This document shows, in pieces, positions 1 to 7,632 of a DNA stretch of 37,912 bases. Source of the stretch: Candidatus Eisenbacteria bacterium (GTDB lineage Bacteria > Eisenbacteria > RBG-16-71-46 > JASEGR01); assembly GCA_030017955.1 (NCBI GenBank), contig JASEGR010000024.1, positions 1 to 37,912 on the forward strand, given 5' to 3'. The notes under the pieces are model-generated. The model was not told the origin of the DNA. It did no database searches and worked only from the letters and a program-made list of their open reading frames with translations. Within the stretch, counting starts at the first letter, position 1, and every line of letters starts with the position of its first letter. The translations under genes and the position numbers were made by a program.

Positions 1-807
1 CTGGAGGCTGCGGGGGCTGCGAGGGCTGCGAGGGTTGCGTGGACTGCGGGGGCTGCGAGAGCTGCGGGGGCTGCGGAGGCTGCGGGGGCTGCGAGGGTTG
101 CGGGGGCTGCGAGGGTTGCGGAGGCTGCGGGGGCTGATTACGATTTCGATTTTTATGTGCAGATTTTCGAGTATCTGGAACACGAACGAGGAAACGAGAA
201 CGACAGAAAAGTCGCGGCAATCTGGGAGCAATTTCTCCTCGCGCGTGAAGCGGGCCTTGGATACCTCGCGGACGACTATGAGACGGACGGCATCTGCTAC
301 CTCGTCCCCGCGCCGCAGGTGACGATCAATGTCCGCGATCAATTCCACTCCGATCGTGAATCCGCGATCTGGTGGAAAGATGGATTACGATGCTATTTCC
401 TCCACGGCGTGTATTTTCCCGAAGACCTTTGGACACGCGTTGTTTCCGGCACGATGCCGTTCGCGGACATCTTGAAGATCGAGGACATTGACCAACGAAC
501 GCAGGCGATGCGATACGGCGACGTCGGAGCGTTCCTCACGCACGTGCACGCAAGGAAACTCGATGAGCAGATGAAATTGAAACCGGATGGCTCCACGGTT
601 CCGTATATGCTCTACGAGATTCCGACCGGCGACACCTCACCATTCACCGAGACCGCGTACTACGTCGTCTACGATGATCCGAGTACGACACGTCGGTACA
701 TGAGTGGCGTCACGAAATGCGCGACGGTTGCGGAAGCACTGGCGTGGAAGTTCCAGACAACGCCGGAGGAATGGTGCGCGCTGCGTCCGCTCGTGACGGA
801 AAGCTGA
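1..807 (+). CDS. DUF6745-like repeat protein, C-terminal part (gene begins at the right contig end)
   Basis: Frame 1 is open from the first base to TGA at 805-807 and has no start codon at its left edge. Codons 2-45 are an in-frame run of a 9-base unit (GCTGCGGGG and variants), giving tripeptides [12 protein letters not shown]. The same unit ends the contig inside the gene starting at 37639, so the two pieces are most likely one gene cut at the assembly break. The non-repeat part resembles DUF6745 proteins: a W-x-D-G...Y-F-x-H-G-V-x-F-P block around residues 124-142 (family pattern DGW..Y.WHGV.VP), an [17 protein letters not shown] block, and AEALAW...PEEW near the end. The function of DUF6745 is unknown; the family identification is from remembered pattern, not a search. 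A start at 157 would drop the repeat and is not needed. Confidence 0.75.
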   Translation: MEAAGAARAARVAWTAGAARAAGAAEAAGAARVAGAARVAEAAGADYDFDFYVQIFEYLEHERGNENDRKVAAIWEQFLLAREAGLGYLADDYETDGICYLVPAPQVTINVRDQFHSDRESAIWWKDGLRCYFLHGVYFPEDLWTRVVSGTMPFADILKIEDIDQRTQAMRYGDVGAFLTHVHARKLDEQMKLKPDGSTVPYMLYEIPTGDTSPFTETAYYVVYDDPSTTRRYMSGVTKCATVAEALAWKFQTTPEEWCALRPLVTES

Positions 808-815
808 GTCGTACA

Positions 816-890
816 TATACGCGGGTGACTTCTGATTGGATTCGTCTTTGTGCAACATGTCATAAAAAATATGATCGTGGGAAGAAATAA
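816..890 (+). pseudogene. C-terminal remnant of an HNH endonuclease
   Basis: Reading from 816 to the TAA at 888-890 gives YTRVTSDWIRLCATCHKKYD followed by RGKK. A W-I-x-L-C-x-x-C-H-x-x-Y-D ending is typical of small phage HNH homing endonucleases. No N-terminal part with the HNH core exists in this frame, because the upstream sequence codes for the DUF6745 protein in another frame. I therefore read it as a decayed stub between two genes. It is short, so chance resemblance cannot be fully excluded. Confidence 0.5.
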
Positions 891-917
891 AAATATGGAA
901 AACAGTAAAACTTTCCT

Positions 918-1217
918 ATGGCTATCATCCAATTCGACGTTGATGGAACTTTGATAAAGATGAATGATACTCCAAATTACGACGTCATTTGGTTGTTTCT
1001 TTGGTTTCTCAAACGAGGACACCGTTGCATAGTGGCCTCAGGAGGAGGGATGGACTACGCCGATCACTGGGCCCGTAAGCTCTTCGGTGATGATCCGGTA
1101 GATTCGGGGAAGATCATCGTTTCTGAGAAGACGCAGGAAGCGGCAAAGCGGTTGAAACCGGACATTACCGTTGATGACGAACATGTGGTACTTGGGAAGG
1201 TAGATATTCTTGTGTGA
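918..1217 (+). CDS. HAD-superfamily phosphatase-like protein, short
   Basis: This 99-residue protein starts MAIIQFDVDGTLI, which is HAD motif I with nucleophile D7 and acid D9. A serine of motif II lies in IVASGGG (S41), a motif III lysine candidate is K71, and motif IV aspartates are D86-D87 (TVDDE). All HAD catalytic elements are thus present in a minimal, cap-less size. Related phage proteins may act as nucleotide or polynucleotide phosphatases, but the substrate cannot be read from the sequence. The start is T-ATG without a Shine-Dalgarno. The stop overlaps the next start by four bases (GTGA), suggesting coupled translation. Confidence 0.75.
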   Translation: MAIIQFDVDGTLIKMNDTPNYDVIWLFLWFLKRGHRCIVASGGGMDYADHWARKLFGDDPVDSGKIIVSEKTQEAAKRLKPDITVDDEHVVLGKVDILV

Positions 1218-1396
1218 ACACGCCGTGCGAATCACACGTTTGGAACTACCACTGTCGTGTTTGTGATAACCCATACGTATTCTCTTGTCTCCATGCGCAT
1301 CAGATCATTCGACACTGCCAAGTATGCAACGCGTGGGAGGAGCGTTTCTGGGTTCCATTCGGAAAGATGAAGTACCCAAACATCCGACCAACCTGA
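1214..1396 (+). CDS. Small Cys-rich protein, probable zinc finger
   Basis: A 60-residue protein with two C-x2-C pairs, CRVC near residue 14 and CQVC near residue 35, and three histidines between them, which fits a single zinc-binding module. The GTG start overlaps the TGA of the HAD-like gene in the classic GTGA arrangement, so it is probably translated by coupling to it. It is rich in Trp, His and Cys, and no family is recognised. The coupling and the two spaced CxxC pairs argue that it is real despite its size. Confidence 0.6.
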   Translation: MNTPCESHVWNYHCRVCDNPYVFSCLHAHQIIRHCQVCNAWEERFWVPFGKMKYPNIRPT

Positions 1397-1447
1397 AGCG
1401 TGCGGAGAACGATAGAAGAATCAAAGAAAATCTTTCGAAGCAACAGT

Positions 1448-1807
1448 ATGAGTGAACCGCTCGTATACTTTTTCCTCATCGAGCCCGCAGGGGCGTACAT
1501 CAAGTTCCCGGCGAGACTCTCCGTGGTGATTGCACCGACTCCTGCCGACGCCTTCACCCGCGTGCAGCTCGACCACCAGGAACACGGTCTCATCATGCCG
1601 TTCGATCCCATTCCGCTCTCTGCGTTTCAAAAGCACATTGGAATCGCCTCGGTTCCCATTGCGACCGAACCGCTCCCCACCCTAAGCCCCGAGGAACGCA
1701 AACAGGCGTTTTTTAGTCACCTCCGTCTCGCGGCGGATGAGTACCTGACAGAGGAGGATGCAGCGGCGATCAAAACGATCCTCGCACGCATGTCTCCGAG
1801 TCCGTAG
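1448..1807 (+). CDS. Hypothetical protein, 119 aa
   Basis: Start chosen at the T-ATG at 1448 (MSEPLVYFFL), consistent with the start context of this genome, rather than the GTG at 1400. The N-terminal half looks like alternating beta strands, and the C-terminal third is helical (SPEERKQAFFSHLRLAADEY). The stop is separated by a single base from the next start (TAG-T-ATG), so it lies in an operon with the gene at 1809. No family recognised. Confidence 0.7.
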   Translation: MSEPLVYFFLIEPAGAYIKFPARLSVVIAPTPADAFTRVQLDHQEHGLIMPFDPIPLSAFQKHIGIASVPIATEPLPTLSPEERKQAFFSHLRLAADEYLTEEDAAAIKTILARMSPSP

Positions 1808-1808
1808 T

Positions 1809-2465
1809 ATGCCCAATGATGTGAAGGCGAAACCGATCACCGCAAGTCGGCGACTCATCAGTGAGTTCGCGTACATCATCACGTCCATCCTGAATACGGA
1901 GTTCAAAGACGGGGATAAACTCACCACGAAGGCGCAGCGGTCGATCCTCGTGCTGGCGCTCAAGGACGCAATTCGTCCGTATCTCGACCGATGTGAGGAG
2001 GCGCTGGCGATCATCAGTCGTCACAACACGGAGGACGTGACAGCCTTCAAGGAACTTCGGGAACTCCACGCAGAGGGAACGGTCGACGCGCCGACGGGCG
2101 GGGAACCGCACTGTGGTGTCTGCGGGAAGCAGATCAACATCCTGAAGAACCCCGTCGATAATGATGGGAAGCAGACATACGTGTGTTCCGACTACCAGAA
2201 CGCGTGTCGTGAACTCGCTGAGCGGCAAGCGGAATCCGAGAAGAAGGAAATGGACGGCAAGGAGTACCGCTACCTCAAAGTACTCACCGGACCACAGAGC
2301 ATTCGCCTTATCCTCAAGGACGAGGAGACGGTCACGATCGATCTCAAGGAGAAGCAGTACCGACTCCTACGATCGCTCATGGACCAGCACGCCTCGACGT
2401 ACGGATTCTTCCTTGAGGAGGAGTACCCAGTCCTCGCGGACATGCTCCAACTGGAGGTGGAATAA
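1809..2465 (+). CDS. Hypothetical protein with a treble-clef-like zinc site, 218 aa
   Basis: The N-terminal 90 residues are helical and charged. A zinc-binding site follows: C102-x2-C105 (HCGVCGKQI) and C126...C133 (YVCSDYQNAC). The rest is a charged helical region and a beta-rich tail. The start at 1809 is T-ATG, one base after the upstream stop. Such four-Cys modules are common in small phage nucleic-acid-binding or protein-binding proteins, but no specific function can be assigned. Confidence 0.7.
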   Translation: MPNDVKAKPITASRRLISEFAYIITSILNTEFKDGDKLTTKAQRSILVLALKDAIRPYLDRCEEALAIISRHNTEDVTAFKELRELHAEGTVDAPTGGEPHCGVCGKQINILKNPVDNDGKQTYVCSDYQNACRELAERQAESEKKEMDGKEYRYLKVLTGPQSIRLILKDEETVTIDLKEKQYRLLRSLMDQHASTYGFFLEEEYPVLADMLQLEVE

Positions 2466-2474
2466 CTCTTGACA

Positions 2475-2518
2475 CACGATCCTGGTGCCCGCAGAGAACA
2501 TCGGGATCGTGCTATATT
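2475..2518 (+). promoter_or_regulatory. Extended -10 promoter candidate with abutting inverted repeat
   Basis: TGCTATATT (2510-2518) is a good extended -10 element. Immediately upstream is a perfect 8-base inverted repeat, CACGATCC (2475-2482) and GGATCGTG (2504-2511), whose right arm touches the -10 and whose half-sites are 29 bases apart, about three helical turns. This looks like a promoter with an operator, or alternatively a small hairpin after the gene ending at 2465. The TTGACA at 2469 is too far away (38 bases) to be its -35. Proposed target: the gene at 2533. Confidence 0.4.
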
Positions 2519-2532
2519 GGCGATGCACCCGT

Positions 2533-2763
2533 ATGTGGAGCGAAGCGTTCATCGTTCTTGGATCCGTGCTCATCGGGCATGAACTCGGTGCCCGTTCTCC
2601 GCGATCACTTCTCCGCAGCGTGACGCCGTTCCTCAAAGCGGCGAAAGAGTCTCTTACGACGGCGACAAAAGGATCTGTCATCCGCTCGAAATCACCGGAG
2701 GAATTGCGCAAAGAGCAGCAGAAAACGTTTGAGCAAGAGTTCTTCCCGGAACCGCTGGAGTAG
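2533..2763 (+). CDS. Small membrane-anchored protein
   Basis: Start T-ATG at 2533, 15 bases after the -10 candidate. Residues 4-18 (EAFIVLGSVLIGHEL) form a single hydrophobic N-terminal segment, followed by a basic stretch and an acidic, coiled tail (EELRKEQQKTFEQEFF). It is probably an N-terminally anchored membrane protein. No family recognised. Two bases separate it from the next gene, so the two are co-transcribed. Confidence 0.6.
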   Translation: MWSEAFIVLGSVLIGHELGARSPRSLLRSVTPFLKAAKESLTTATKGSVIRSKSPEELRKEQQKTFEQEFFPEPLE

Positions 2764-2765
2764 GT

Positions 2766-3062
2766 ATGAGGAATTGTGGCCTCCGCGAGCATGACGGCTG
2801 GTGCCGGTGCCCGCAACGATGCCAGAATCTCGGACACGCCTGGCGAGGACTCCTGAACAATAAGGATGCAACCGTCGAGATCTGCGATGATTGTGGACAG
2901 AGACTCCACTGGTCTCGAAAAGACGGAGAACTCATCGGCTCTCGCTCGTACTACGCGATCGTCCATCGGAGAGATTTCCTCCAGGCGCACGGGAAGACGG
3001 CAGGAGCGTTCCAACAAGCGTACGGGGAGGGAAAACGAGCACCACCGAGAAGCAGTCGTTGA
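2766..3062 (+). CDS. Small protein with two Cys clusters, probable zinc ribbon
   Basis: A 98-residue protein from a T-ATG start. Cysteines at C13, C15 and C19 and the pair C40-x2-C43 (EICDDCGQRL) suggest a zinc ribbon. The C-terminal part is basic (KRAPPRSSR). Nucleic-acid binding is plausible but inferred only from these features. It is the last gene before the non-coding gap that precedes the terminase genes. Confidence 0.6.
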   Translation: MRNCGLREHDGWCRCPQRCQNLGHAWRGLLNNKDATVEICDDCGQRLHWSRKDGELIGSRSYYAIVHRRDFLQAHGKTAGAFQQAYGEGKRAPPRSSR

Positions 3063-3350
3063 AAAAGCGTCCAACGTATCAGACACGACGGTAAACTGTG
3101 ATGATACCGGCTGGAACCCGTCAGCGGGAGCATTGTACCGCTCTTCCTTTGAACAACTGGTGAACAGAGCCAAATCCAGGGCAACGGGCTGGTACGTGAT
3201 CCAGCGCTACACCTACGTCCCTGGTCTCTCCTTTGTTCATCAGATAAAAAAGACAACACCCGGCTGTTCACCGGGCATCGTCTGTACCGCTCTTCTCACC
3301 CTCTTTAGGATAGGAGAGGGAAGGTGGTATTGTCAAGTTGAAAAGAGTAC
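3063..3350 (+). other. Non-coding gap before the terminase genes, with a 13-base direct repeat
   Basis: No convincing gene on either strand. The gap holds an exact direct repeat TGTACCGCTCTTC at 3134-3146 and 3283-3295. The first copy overlaps the right arm of a short hairpin (AGCGG...CCGCT followed by CTTCCTTT). A second hairpin lies at 3259-3275 (CCCGG-ctgttca-CCGGG), nested in AGAC/GTCT. On the minus strand the latter is followed by a run of T. Transcription termination between the early and late blocks, or a packaging (pac/cos) site beside terS, are both possible; neither is shown. Confidence 0.35.
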
Positions 3351-4061
3351 ATGGAAGATACTCCGAGCGTCATGTTGGAAGAACGAGAGAAAACAGTGAT
3401 CGTTTTTGAACCTGAAACAGGAAAAGCGAGGCTTGTTACTGGACGGCCAACGAAATACAGCGAAGAGATTGTCAACGGATTGTGCGATCTCATCGAGAGT
3501 GGGCTTTCCGTTCGTCAGGTGTGTCGTTTGAAATCTATTGCGCCAGCGACATTTTATGAATGGCAAATATCAATCCATGAGTTTTCAGATCGAGTCAAAA
3601 AGGCACGTAGAGTAGCAGAATACTTCGAGGAGATTGAGTACCTCGACAACATCCGAGAGGCCGGAAAGAAAGCATGGCAAGCGTCCGCCTGGCGTTTGGA
3701 ACGTGGTTGGCCAATGAAGTACAGCCAGCACACGATGCAGCATCAACAAGAGCCGATTCGTATTCTCCTCGAAATCCCACGACCTCAGCGTCATGTCGAG
3801 ACAGTTGTCGCCGTATCAACCGACGGAGAAGCAAGCAGTATTCCACGCCCACCCCGCGAGGTACCGGCTCTACGGGGGAGCAGCGGGGGGTGGGAAGTCG
3901 GAGGCGATCTTGTGGGAAGCGGTGGCGCAGGCAGCGGAGAGCCCGGGGAACCGGGGACTCCTCCTTCGGAAGACGTACCCGGAGTTGTACGAGACATTGA
4001 TCCGCCGAGCGAAGGAGAAAGTGCCGCAAGGGACCGCGACATTCCACGAGACGCGGCATGA
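3351..4061 (+). CDS. terS: Terminase small subunit (TerS)
   Basis: Residues 31-75 carry the usual TerS DNA-binding start: GRPTKYSEE, then a helix-turn-helix (GLSVRQVCRLKSIAPATFYE). A charged helical oligomerisation region follows (RVKKARRVAEYFEEIEYLD) and then WRLERGWPMKY. TerS recognises the packaging site and recruits TerL, which follows directly. From residue 148 on, the frame overlaps TerL for 269 bases. This tail is low-complexity (Gly, Ser, Pro, Glu) and may be only an open alternative frame of TerL. ATG at 3351 is preceded by C, one of few exceptions to the T-ATG rule here. Function is well supported; the C-terminus is uncertain. Confidence 0.8.
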   Translation: MEDTPSVMLEEREKTVIVFEPETGKARLVTGRPTKYSEEIVNGLCDLIESGLSVRQVCRLKSIAPATFYEWQISIHEFSDRVKKARRVAEYFEEIEYLDNIREAGKKAWQASAWRLERGWPMKYSQHTMQHQQEPIRILLEIPRPQRHVETVVAVSTDGEASSIPRPPREVPALRGSSGGWEVGGDLVGSGGAGSGEPGEPGTPPSEDVPGVVRDIDPPSEGESAARDRDIPRDAA

Positions 4062-5151
4062 GCTGACGTTTTACAATGGGAGTTCGATCAAGTTCTCTCA
4101 CTGTGACGACGTAACGAAGTTCCAATCCGCAGAGTACGGGTTCATCGGGATCGACGAACTCACGCACTTCACTGAGTACGAGTGGCGGTACTTACTCTCA
4201 CGGCTTCGGTCCGTGAACCCGCAGGTCTTCCCCAATGCGTTCGCCGCGACGAACCCTGGGGGAATCGGCCATGCGTTCGTAAAACGCTTGTGGATTGACG
4301 AGCCCACGTCAGAGTTCGGGTATATTCCTGCACGGGTGTACGACAATCCGTACCTCATGGCGGCGGACCCGGCGTACATCCAGCGATTGGAGCAGCTGCC
4401 GGAGGATGAGCGCCGCGCACTTCTTGAGGGAGACTGGGATGTTTTCGCCGGGCAGGTGTTCAAGGAGTTTCGGCGAGAGGTTCACGTCACGGAACCGTTC
4501 ACGATTCCGAAGGATTGCAAGCGGTTCCGGGCCGTGGATTACGGCTACGCTGCGCCGTACTGCTGCCTCTGGTTTGCGGTTCTCCCAGCTGGTGATCTCG
4601 TCGTGTATCGCGAAGAGTACATCGCCGGGCTCACCGCAGAGCAGCAAGCGGAGCGCATGAAGGCGCTCTCGGTGGATGAGGACATTAGCTACACTGTCGT
4701 CGATCCGAGCGTATATCAAAAAACCGGACACCTCGGCGAGTCGATCTCGCAGATATACAACCGGTGCGGGATTCCAACGAAGGCGGGAGACAACGATCGT
4801 ATCTCCGGATGGAACCGCGTCCATGCGTTCCTCGCTCATGGCGCAGATCGTCCACCACGACTCCGTATTTTCTCAACGTGCCAGAACCTCATTCGAACTC
4901 TCCCGCAACTTATCTACGATGATCATCGAGTGGAGGACGTGAACTCGGATTGTGAGGACCACGCGGGGGATTCATTACGGTACGGACTCATGTCAAGACC
5001 TGATCCACTCCGTGGCATAGTTGTTGGAGTGACACCATCCTCATTCCCATTCCCAACGGTTCCTACATGGGATGCCGTGGGATCGGGCGTGAAGGCACCG
5101 AAGTTCCCATTTGATGAGGGAAAGAAGCAACGAGACTGGAAGCATACATAG
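3793..5151 (+). CDS. terL: Terminase large subunit (TerL)
   Basis: ATPase and nuclease motor that packages DNA into the prohead. The ATPase half has Walker A GGAAGGGKS (residues 28-36), Walker B FIGIDE (D121, E122) and the coupling motif ATNPGG (152-157). The RNase H-like nuclease half has acidic residues in AVDYG (D249), VVDPS (D304) and HAGDSLRYG (D393). The length, 452 aa, is normal. The start MSRQLSPYQPTEKQAVFHAH fits the usual TerL N-terminus, so the long overlap with terS comes from the terS side or is real. The start is C-ATG without a Shine-Dalgarno, so translation may depend on coupling to terS. Confidence 0.95.
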   Translation: MSRQLSPYQPTEKQAVFHAHPARYRLYGGAAGGGKSEAILWEAVAQAAESPGNRGLLLRKTYPELYETLIRRAKEKVPQGTATFHETRHELTFYNGSSIKFSHCDDVTKFQSAEYGFIGIDELTHFTEYEWRYLLSRLRSVNPQVFPNAFAATNPGGIGHAFVKRLWIDEPTSEFGYIPARVYDNPYLMAADPAYIQRLEQLPEDERRALLEGDWDVFAGQVFKEFRREVHVTEPFTIPKDCKRFRAVDYGYAAPYCCLWFAVLPAGDLVVYREEYIAGLTAEQQAERMKALSVDEDISYTVVDPSVYQKTGHLGESISQIYNRCGIPTKAGDNDRISGWNRVHAFLAHGADRPPRLRIFSTCQNLIRTLPQLIYDDHRVEDVNSDCEDHAGDSLRYGLMSRPDPLRGIVVGVTPSSFPFPTVPTWDAVGSGVKAPKFPFDEGKKQRDWKHT

Positions 5152-5155
5152 CAAT

Positions 5156-5398
5156 ATGACAGTGGAATACGAAGGTATTACTTCAGGCAATATTATGGCG
5201 TATATTCGTGGACTTTATGATGGAACTCCGAAATCATCATCAGAGCTTCTTCTCCCAGATCATGCGCTTTACGAGCTATACCTTGGAGTACTCATGGATG
5301 GATACACTCGTACACGGAATGGAGGAGTAGTGCCAATACATGAAATAAGCGAACCAATTCTCTATAGAGGGAAACCAGTACGAGTGGTTGGTTGTTGA
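5156..5398 (+). CDS. Hypothetical protein, 80 aa
   Basis: T-ATG start at 5156, just after the terL stop. An earlier in-frame ATG at 5111 would overlap terL and is not preferred. The sequence is soluble, with a helical middle (DHALYELYLGVLMDGY) and no motif I recognise. The stop overlaps the context of the portal start (TGA-T-ATG), so it belongs to the packaging operon. Base use is slightly more A+T-rich than its neighbours. Confidence 0.6.
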   Translation: MTVEYEGITSGNIMAYIRGLYDGTPKSSSELLLPDHALYELYLGVLMDGYTRTRNGGVVPIHEISEPILYRGKPVRVVGC

Positions 5399-5399
5399 T

Positions 5400-7259
5400 A
5401 TGGCGTACGAGATTGAAAAAGACGTGGACATTCGCGTAGACGGCACCCTCGATCGGCGCGATGATGTTGCGCTTGATATTGAGGATGATGAACTCGTCCG
5501 GCGTATTGACGGACGGATTGCAGAAGCGAAGACACAGCACGATGATCTCGCGCGCGCACAGGAGGACAATGAACGGTACTGGCTCGGGAAACAGCTCGAT
5601 CTCACGAAGCTCTACGAGTACCAGACGAAGGCGGTGGATAACCGCATCTTCCTCTCGGTGGAGACGATGGTCCCAATCATTACATCGAGAACCCCAGAAC
5701 CGACCATCCTCTGTGACGATGCGATCATTCGGAGAGAACTTGCGCTGACTCTTCAAGGACACTACGAGGTCCAGCAGCGGATGCAGCAGGTACTCCAGAT
5801 GGTGATTCGGCATCAGCTCTTGTATCGCGTAGGATTCGTGAAGGTGCGCTGGGATGACGACCGTAACGACATCGTGACCGAATGGGTACGACCACAGCGG
5901 CTTCTCTGGGACCCCCGGGCAACCTCCGTGGATGATGCGGATTACATCATCGAGCTCATGGAGGATACAATCGGCGTGCTCATCGAGAAGTACCCTGGCG
6001 CAAAGGGGAAGCTCCTGAAGCGGCTGGAGATGAAGGAATCCGATCGCGCGCTCTCCTCGCGTGTGCAGTACGTGGAGTGTTGGATGGATGACATGGTGGT
6101 ATGGAAGTTCGGGAACGTCATTCTCGACAAGCGGGCGAACCCGTACTACCTCATCGGCGAGGACGAGAAGTACAACCTCACTCCTGCCTTCCGCAAGCCA
6201 CGGAAGCCGTACATCGCGTTCCGTACGTGGAATATCGGTCGCGGCATTGCGGATGACGTGACTCCGGTCGATGTCGCCCGCTCCCTCCAGGATCTCGTGA
6301 ACAAGCGGAAGCGACAGATTAGTGATAACGCATCGGATAACGGGGTACTCATTGGGTCTGGCGATGGAATTACGAAGGAGGCATTGGAGTCGTACACCGG
6401 TGCACCGAACGAACGGCTGTGGATTCCGCAGGGTGATCCCGCACGGGCGGTGACGCGTCTCCCCTCGCCGGCGCTCGCTGCGTACGTCTATCAAGACCTC
6501 CTCCACTCGATTTCGGAGATTGACAACGTGATGGGGACGCACTCCACGACACGGGGGGAGCGCGGAGCCCAGGAGACGGCAACCGGACGGACGATCCTCC
6601 GAGATCAGGACGTCGGGCGGCAGGATCTCGTGGTTCGGAACATGGAGCAGAGCGTTGAAGAACTTTACGCCTGGTGGATTCAACTCATGCAGGTGGGGTA
6701 TACTGAACCTCGGCGGATTGCGACCCGGGGAGAGGTGTCAGTGCCGATCACGTACGATCGTCGGAAGGTCGCGCGAGCCATGCCGATTCAGGTCATGGTG
6801 AAGCAGGGCTCCACACTTCCGATTGATCGGGCGAGCCAACGGCAGGAAGCGCTGGAACTCGCACAGTATGGCCTCATTGACCCATTGACGCTCTACGAAC
6901 GGCTGGACTTTCCGAACGTCCAGGAAGCAGCGCGCCGCCTCATTGCGTTCAAGACGAACCCCGCAGCGCTGCTTCAGCCGCAGCAGATGAGCGCGATCGA
7001 AGGCGGTCCGCAGGCGGTGGCGACCGAGCCGTCAACACCGGAGACGACGATTCAACAGGCGCGGCAGGAGCAGCAGGAGATGGCTCAAGGTCAAGAGGTT
7101 CCGCCATTCTCACAGGCGACACCAGAACACCTTTTGGTCCATACGCGATTCATGCAGGGGCCGGAGTTCCAAGAGCTTCCTGAGGAGATTCAAATGCTTT
7201 TCATCCCGCATGTGCGGGCGGAACAGGAGATTGTTCAACGGTCATTATTCGCTCAGTGA
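5400..7259 (+). CDS. Portal protein
   Basis: A 619-residue protein forming the dodecameric ring at the portal vertex through which DNA is packaged and ejected. Family features are an N-terminal charged helix, an N-E-x-Y-W-x-G segment near residue 55, the IRHQLLYRVGFVKVRWDD region, the P-x-R-L-L-W-D-P motif near residue 160, long stem helices (SLQDLVNKRKRQISDNASDN), and a Gln-rich C-terminal tail typical of podovirus-type portals. It lies directly after terL and before scaffold and capsid. The start was chosen at T-ATG 5400; ATG 5388 is in frame but inside the previous gene. Confidence 0.9.
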   Translation: MAYEIEKDVDIRVDGTLDRRDDVALDIEDDELVRRIDGRIAEAKTQHDDLARAQEDNERYWLGKQLDLTKLYEYQTKAVDNRIFLSVETMVPIITSRTPEPTILCDDAIIRRELALTLQGHYEVQQRMQQVLQMVIRHQLLYRVGFVKVRWDDDRNDIVTEWVRPQRLLWDPRATSVDDADYIIELMEDTIGVLIEKYPGAKGKLLKRLEMKESDRALSSRVQYVECWMDDMVVWKFGNVILDKRANPYYLIGEDEKYNLTPAFRKPRKPYIAFRTWNIGRGIADDVTPVDVARSLQDLVNKRKRQISDNASDNGVLIGSGDGITKEALESYTGAPNERLWIPQGDPARAVTRLPSPALAAYVYQDLLHSISEIDNVMGTHSTTRGERGAQETATGRTILRDQDVGRQDLVVRNMEQSVEELYAWWIQLMQVGYTEPRRIATRGEVSVPITYDRRKVARAMPIQVMVKQGSTLPIDRASQRQEALELAQYGLIDPLTLYERLDFPNVQEAARRLIAFKTNPAALLQPQQMSAIEGGPQAVATEPSTPETTIQQARQEQQEMAQGQEVPPFSQATPEHLLVHTRFMQGPEFQELPEEIQMLFIPHVRAEQEIVQRSLFAQ

Positions 7260-7262
7260 GGT

Positions 7263-7355
7263 ATGGCGTACCACACGCATCCGAAGAATCTCCAGGGAGC
7301 GATCAAGCGGCGACTCATGGGGAAAAAGAAACGGAAGGGAATAATGAAGTCGTGA
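7263..7355 (+). CDS. Very small basic protein, 30 aa
   Basis: ATG at 7263 in the form TGAGGT-ATG, three bases after the portal stop. It encodes a strongly basic 30-residue peptide (AIKRRLMGKKKRKGIMKS at the C-terminus). The start context and its place between portal and scaffold argue that it is real. A nucleic-acid-binding or capsid-associated role would be a guess. Confidence 0.5.
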   Translation: MAYHTHPKNLQGAIKRRLMGKKKRKGIMKS

Positions 7356-7391
7356 TGTATCCCAGCCACGTCTCGGGCACAATTCCGCTTT

Positions 7392-7550
7392 ATGCAAGCG
7401 GTCGCGCACGGCTCAGCGCGTCGCAAGCCCTCTGGCTTGAGTCGCGCTGAGGCGCGCGAGTTTGTCGCTGGGCAGTCGCCGAAGGGATTACCTGGGAAAG
7501 TCACAACATCCGCTCTCCGGCGGAGGTTGAAACGACGGAAGAAGCCATGA
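7392..7550 (+). CDS. Small basic protein, 52 aa
   Basis: T-ATG start at 7392 and TGA at 7548-7550. The middle reads SGLSRAEAREFVAGQSPKGLP, a pattern I recognise from short phage proteins in head clusters (K-S-G-L-S-x-x-x-A-x-E-F-x-x-x-x-P-x-x-L-P), and the C-terminus is very basic (LRRRLKRRKKP). Function unknown. It sits between portal and scaffold, like the 30-residue protein before it. Confidence 0.6.
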   Translation: MQAVAHGSARRKPSGLSRAEAREFVAGQSPKGLPGKVTTSALRRRLKRRKKP

Positions 7551-7560
7551 TCCGTAGACA

Positions 7561-7632
7561 ATGAACGGGCAAGCAGGCGCTTGGTGGATGCACCTCGCGC
7601 ACGGTTCTCATGCTTGCCCGTGGTTCCGTGCG
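7561..7632 (+). promoter_or_regulatory. Long-stem RNA hairpin upstream of the scaffold gene
   Basis: ACGGGCAAGCA (7565-7575) pairs perfectly with TGCTTGCCCGT (7611-7621), an 11-base-pair stem closing a 35-base loop that contains a smaller hairpin (GGTG-GATG-CACC). It lies in the non-coding stretch 7551-7720 and is followed at once by the terminator-like hairpin at 7633. It may be a small RNA, an RNA-processing site or a termination/attenuation structure. A 24-codon ORF through it (ATG 7561, not T-ATG) is less likely. Confidence 0.4.

Noticed and set aside
35-322. ORF reading the left-end repeat as [12 protein letters not shown], and a Cys/Gly-rich reading in the third frame
   Set aside because: Both are alternative frames of the 9-base repeat. 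Only frame 1 continues into a conserved domain; the third frame stops at 135-137.
2469-2518. TTGACA at 2469 as the -35 of TATATT at 2513
   Set aside because: The spacer would be 38 bases; only the extended -10 is kept.
2367-3173. 268-residue minus-strand ORF
   Set aside because: Runs opposite three + strand genes with good starts and has no recognisable motif.
2866-3399. 177-residue + strand ORF spanning the gap before terS
   Set aside because: Starts inside the zinc-ribbon gene, runs into terS in another frame, has no T-ATG start and no family pattern.
5292-6683. 463-residue minus-strand ORF
   Set aside because: Lies entirely opposite the portal gene and has no domain or plausible composition; long antisense frames are expected in this GC-rich coding sequence.
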